NCBI GenBank assembly: GCA_947584955.1
Contig: CANPWS010000037.1
Location: 1-9,379, forward strand
Direction: 5' to 3'
DNA length: 9,379 nucleotides
Origin: an uncultured Bacilli bacterium
GTDB lineage: Bacteria; Bacillota_I; Bacilli_A; RF39; UBA660
Shown: piece by piece, positions 7,665-9,379 of the stretch
Layout of the letters: each line of letters begins with the position of its first letter
Numbering within the stretch: the stretch's first letter is position 1
Program-made: the position numbers and the translations under genes
The notes under the pieces: generated by a model
What the model saw: the letters and a program-made list of their open reading frames with translations, nothing else
What the model was told of the DNA's origin: nothing
Database searches by the model: none

Positions 7665-7691
7665 ATTATCACCATATCTTATTTTAATAAA

Positions 7692-7720
7692 ATTATATCA
7701 TATTTTTTAAAGTTAAACAA
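7692..7720 (-). promoter_or_regulatory. Sigma-A-type promoter of esaB-essC
   Basis: On the minus strand a -10 TATAAT (7692-7697) is preceded by TGA, making an extended -10. A weak -35 TTGTTT (7715-7720) lies at 17-bp spacing. The -10 ends 27 bases before the esaB ATG, so the leader would be about 20 nt. The strong -10 makes up for the poor -35 in appearance. The unit looks constitutively readable by sigma A, unlike the sporulation operon. Confidence 0.65.
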
Positions 7721-7869
7721 TACTTGTTTTTTATATAAAAGACTATTTTTATCTATTTACAAATACAACATAAATTTTTTACATATTAAATTTATTTTAC
7801 TAAATATTAATAACTTATATACTATTATTATTGCTTAATACTTTAAGAACTATAGAAGATATTATTATA

Positions 7870-7898
7870 TTTACAATGATTTATAAAAATGTTATAAT
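7870..7898 (+). promoter_or_regulatory. Strong sigma-A promoter of the FemABX gene
   Basis: TTTACA (7870-7875, five of six consensus) and TATAAT (7893-7898, perfect) are separated by 17 bp, with TG one base before the -10 (7890-7891), an extended -10. Transcription should start near 7905, leaving a leader of only about 15 nt that begins almost at the ribosome binding site. It is divergent from the esaB promoter, with about 150 bp between their -35 elements. Confidence 0.85.
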
Positions 7899-7906
7899 AG
7901 TTTCCC

Positions 7907-7913
7907 AAGGAGG
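7907..7913 (+). promoter_or_regulatory. Ribosome binding site of the FemABX gene
   Basis: A perfect AAGGAGG lies six bases before the ATG at 7920 and fixes the start. It comes only two or so bases after the predicted transcription start, so the leader has no room for a riboswitch or attenuator. Confidence 0.85.
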
Positions 7914-7919
7914 ATTAAT

Positions 7920-9140
7920 ATGCATATAGTTACATTAACAGAAAAAAAATTTAATGAAAACAGAACCAAATTTGATATTAATAATTATAAGCAAACTTCT
8001 GAATATGCTAAGATGATGCAAAAAAATGGATTTAAAATACTATATCTTGGCCTTGAAGATGATAATGAAAATGTAGCTTGTATGACATTAATTCTAGAAA
8101 AAAGATTTAAAGGTAAATATAAAATTGGTTATGCACCAAACGGATTTTTAATTGATTATAAAAATTATAATTTACTTAGTGAATTTACTAAAAATTTGCA
8201 TGAACATTTGACTAAATTAAATTATATTTATTTAAGACTTAATCCAATTTTTAACTATAAAGTTTATGATTCACATAGTGTTATTTTAAAAAGTCAATCT
8301 AATATTTTAGATAATTTTAAATCTCTTGGATATATTTTAGTAGAACCTAAAAATAAATTTGAAAAGTTTGAAGCTATTTTAAATACTAATGACGATATTA
8401 ATGCAATATACAATTCTTTTAATAGAAATATAAAAAGGAAAATAAAGGACTGTAATTTAATAGGTATTACGTTATTAAAAAATGATGATCTTGATACTTT
8501 TTATAAATTAGTTTCCAAAAAAAATAAACATTCTTTAGAATATTATAAACAAATGAAAGATTCATTCAATAATGATAATTGTAAATTTGAAATTTATTTT
8601 GCTAAATTAAATCCTGAAATATATTTAAATAATTATAGATATTTACTTAAAAATGAATTAGAGATTAATAATAAATTAAATGAAAAAATGATTAATATGT
8701 TTATTCCCAAGACAAAAAAATTACTTGATAAAAAAATTAATTCTGACAAATTAATTAATAAATATAAACAAAAAGTAATTGAGGCTTCGGAAATATTTTC
8801 TAAATATCCTGACGGATTAATTGTTGGTACTTGTGCTATTATTGTCCATAATAAATGTGTATATTTTATTGAGGAAGGATATGAAGAAAAACTTAGAAAT
8901 ATTTATTCTATTGCTATGCTTAAATGGGAAATTATTAAATTATATTCATCTTATGGTTATAATATTTTTAATCTTGGACAGATTCCTCCATCTTTATATA
9001 ATAAAGGTAGTAAATTTTATGGTCTATATTTATCTAAGACAAGTTTTAATCCTCAAATATTTGAATATTGTGATAATTTAGATTTAGTTGTTAATAAATA
9101 TATTTATAAGTTAATTATGAAATTACAAAAAAGAAAATAA
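7920..9140 (+). CDS. FemABX-family aminoacyl-tRNA-dependent peptidyltransferase
   Basis: This 406-residue protein fits the FemA/FemX/MurM family (about 400-420), cytoplasmic enzymes that use aminoacyl-tRNA to add amino acids to the lipid II stem peptide and build the interpeptide bridge. Two GNAT-like halves are visible. The first has KIGYAPNGFLIDY (68-80), the family's usual strand-turn before the substrate groove, and YIYLRLNP (102-109). The second has NRNIKRKIK (168-176), then a helical arm (about 237-297) rich in Lys, Asn and Glu, as in FemA and MurM. It continues with GLIVGTCAIIV (299-309), IYSIAMLKWEIIK (328-340), YGYNIFNLGQIP (345-356) and KFYGLYLSKTSFNPQIFEY (365-383), matching the family's conserved C-terminal block. 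The usual FK.GF motif near the end is replaced by LSKTSF. The added amino acid cannot be read from the sequence, so no specific symbol is given. It is a single-gene unit with its own promoter and terminator, divergent from esaB-essC and convergent with tuf. Confidence 0.9.
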   Translation: MHIVTLTEKKFNENRTKFDINNYKQTSEYAKMMQKNGFKILYLGLEDDNENVACMTLILEKRFKGKYKIGYAPNGFLIDYKNYNLLSEFTKNLHEHLTKLNYIYLRLNPIFNYKVYDSHSVILKSQSNILDNFKSLGYILVEPKNKFEKFEAILNTNDDINAIYNSFNRNIKRKIKDCNLIGITLLKNDDLDTFYKLVSKKNKHSLEYYKQMKDSFNNDNCKFEIYFAKLNPEIYLNNYRYLLKNELEINNKLNEKMINMFIPKTKKLLDKKINSDKLINKYKQKVIEASEIFSKYPDGLIVGTCAIIVHNKCVYFIEEGYEEKLRNIYSIAMLKWEIIKLYSSYGYNIFNLGQIPPSLYNKGSKFYGLYLSKTSFNPQIFEYCDNLDLVVNKYIYKLIMKLQKRK

Positions 9141-9189
9141 GATATTAATTTTAGTTTTTATCTTATAATTATTAAATTGTTATATATAT

Positions 9190-9226
9190 AAAAAAGCAGG
9201 TGTTATATATTAATATCTGTTTTTTT
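9190..9226 (+). terminator. Rho-independent terminator of the FemABX gene
   Basis: Arms 9190-9203 and 9213-9226 pair over 14 bp including three G-U pairs, with a 9-nt loop, and the second arm ends in seven T. It lies 49 bases after the TAA stop and only ten bases from the tuf terminator facing it, so the convergent pair is insulated on both strands. Confidence 0.75.
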
Positions 9227-9235
9227 ATATTAATT

Positions 9236-9268
9236 AAAAAAAACTCCTCACTAATTGTAAGAAGTTTT
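9236..9268 (-). terminator. Rho-independent terminator of tuf
   Basis: Arms 9240-9251 and 9257-9268 pair over 12 bp on the minus strand with two G-U pairs and a 5-nt loop, followed by a run of eight T of which four are in the stem. It begins 14 bases after the tuf stop, so tuf is the last gene of its transcript. Confidence 0.85.
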
Positions 9269-9282
9269 TATATAGCATTTTA

Positions 9283-9379
9283 TTATTCAATAATTTCAGA
9301 TACTTTTCCTGCACCAACTGTATGTCCACCTTCACGAATAGAAAATTCTGTTCCTTTTTCTACGGCAATTGGAGCTATT
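9283..9379 (-). CDS. tuf: Elongation factor Tu, C-terminal end (partial)
   Basis: The minus strand from the window edge encodes the last 32 residues and TAA stop (9283-9285) of EF-Tu, including [20 protein letters not shown] and ending EIIE. This is the highly conserved end of the third beta-barrel domain, which in most bacteria reads close to FAIREGGRTVGAGVV. EF-Tu delivers aminoacyl-tRNA to the ribosome. The 5' part lies beyond position 9379. His in place of the usual Arg after REGG is a common variant and does not suggest a pseudogene. Confidence 0.96.
   Translation of the reverse strand, partial: IAPIAVEKGTEFSIREGGHTVGAGKVSEIIE

Noticed and set aside
8821..9081. Plus-strand 86-codon frame inside the FemABX gene
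   Set aside because: It is the +1 shadow of the conserved FemABX C-terminal block; the Leu/Ile richness comes from AT-rich codons read out of frame.
9137..9166. 8-bp inverted repeat (ATAAGATA/TATCTTAT) over the FemABX stop codon
   Set aside because: The stem is nearly all A-T, the loop is 14 nt and no T-run follows; the hairpin at 9190-9226 is a much better terminator.

Overview
This is a very AT-rich window in the standard genetic code: tryptophans are TGG and one gene ends in TGA. Its proteins are of Bacillota type. It carries spore-maturation genes, type VIIb secretion genes, a FemABX peptidyltransferase and the 3' end of tuf. An endospore-forming, low-GC Bacillota is the best reading, perhaps an uncultured gut Bacilli or Erysipelotrichia relative. 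No species can be named from the sequence alone. All genes lie on the minus strand except the FemABX gene.

Layout, left to right. Positions 1-171 are AT-rich and show no gene I can support. Positions 172-2656 hold an apparent minus-strand sporulation operon, in transcription order dacB, spmA, spmB and a 64-residue Asn/Ser-rich protein, closed by a hairpin terminator. A perfect sigma-E-type -10 box precedes dacB, and the overlaps dacB/spmA (8 bp) and spmA/spmB (4 bp) suggest translational coupling. Positions 2709-7720 hold a two-gene type VII secretion unit, esaB (yukD-like) then essC (1537 residues), with its own promoter and terminator. Positions 7721-7869 are gene-free intergenic DNA. Positions 7870-9226 hold the plus-strand FemABX-family gene with a strong extended -10 promoter and its own terminator. 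Positions 9236-9379 hold the terminator and last 32 codons of tuf (EF-Tu), convergent with the FemABX gene.

How the genes work together. DacB trims cortex peptidoglycan peptides, and SpmA and SpmB, Gate-domain membrane proteins, are needed for spore core dehydration. The Asn/Ser-rich protein sits at the end of this operon and is the least explained gene here. It may be a new spore component. EsaB and EssC are the ubiquitin-like accessory protein and the motor ATPase of a T7SSb machine, but EsaA, EssA, EssB and WXG100 substrates are absent from the window, so the machine must be completed elsewhere or be incomplete. The FemABX enzyme implies amino-acid branching of the peptidoglycan. No CRISPR array, tRNA, rRNA or insertion sequence was seen.
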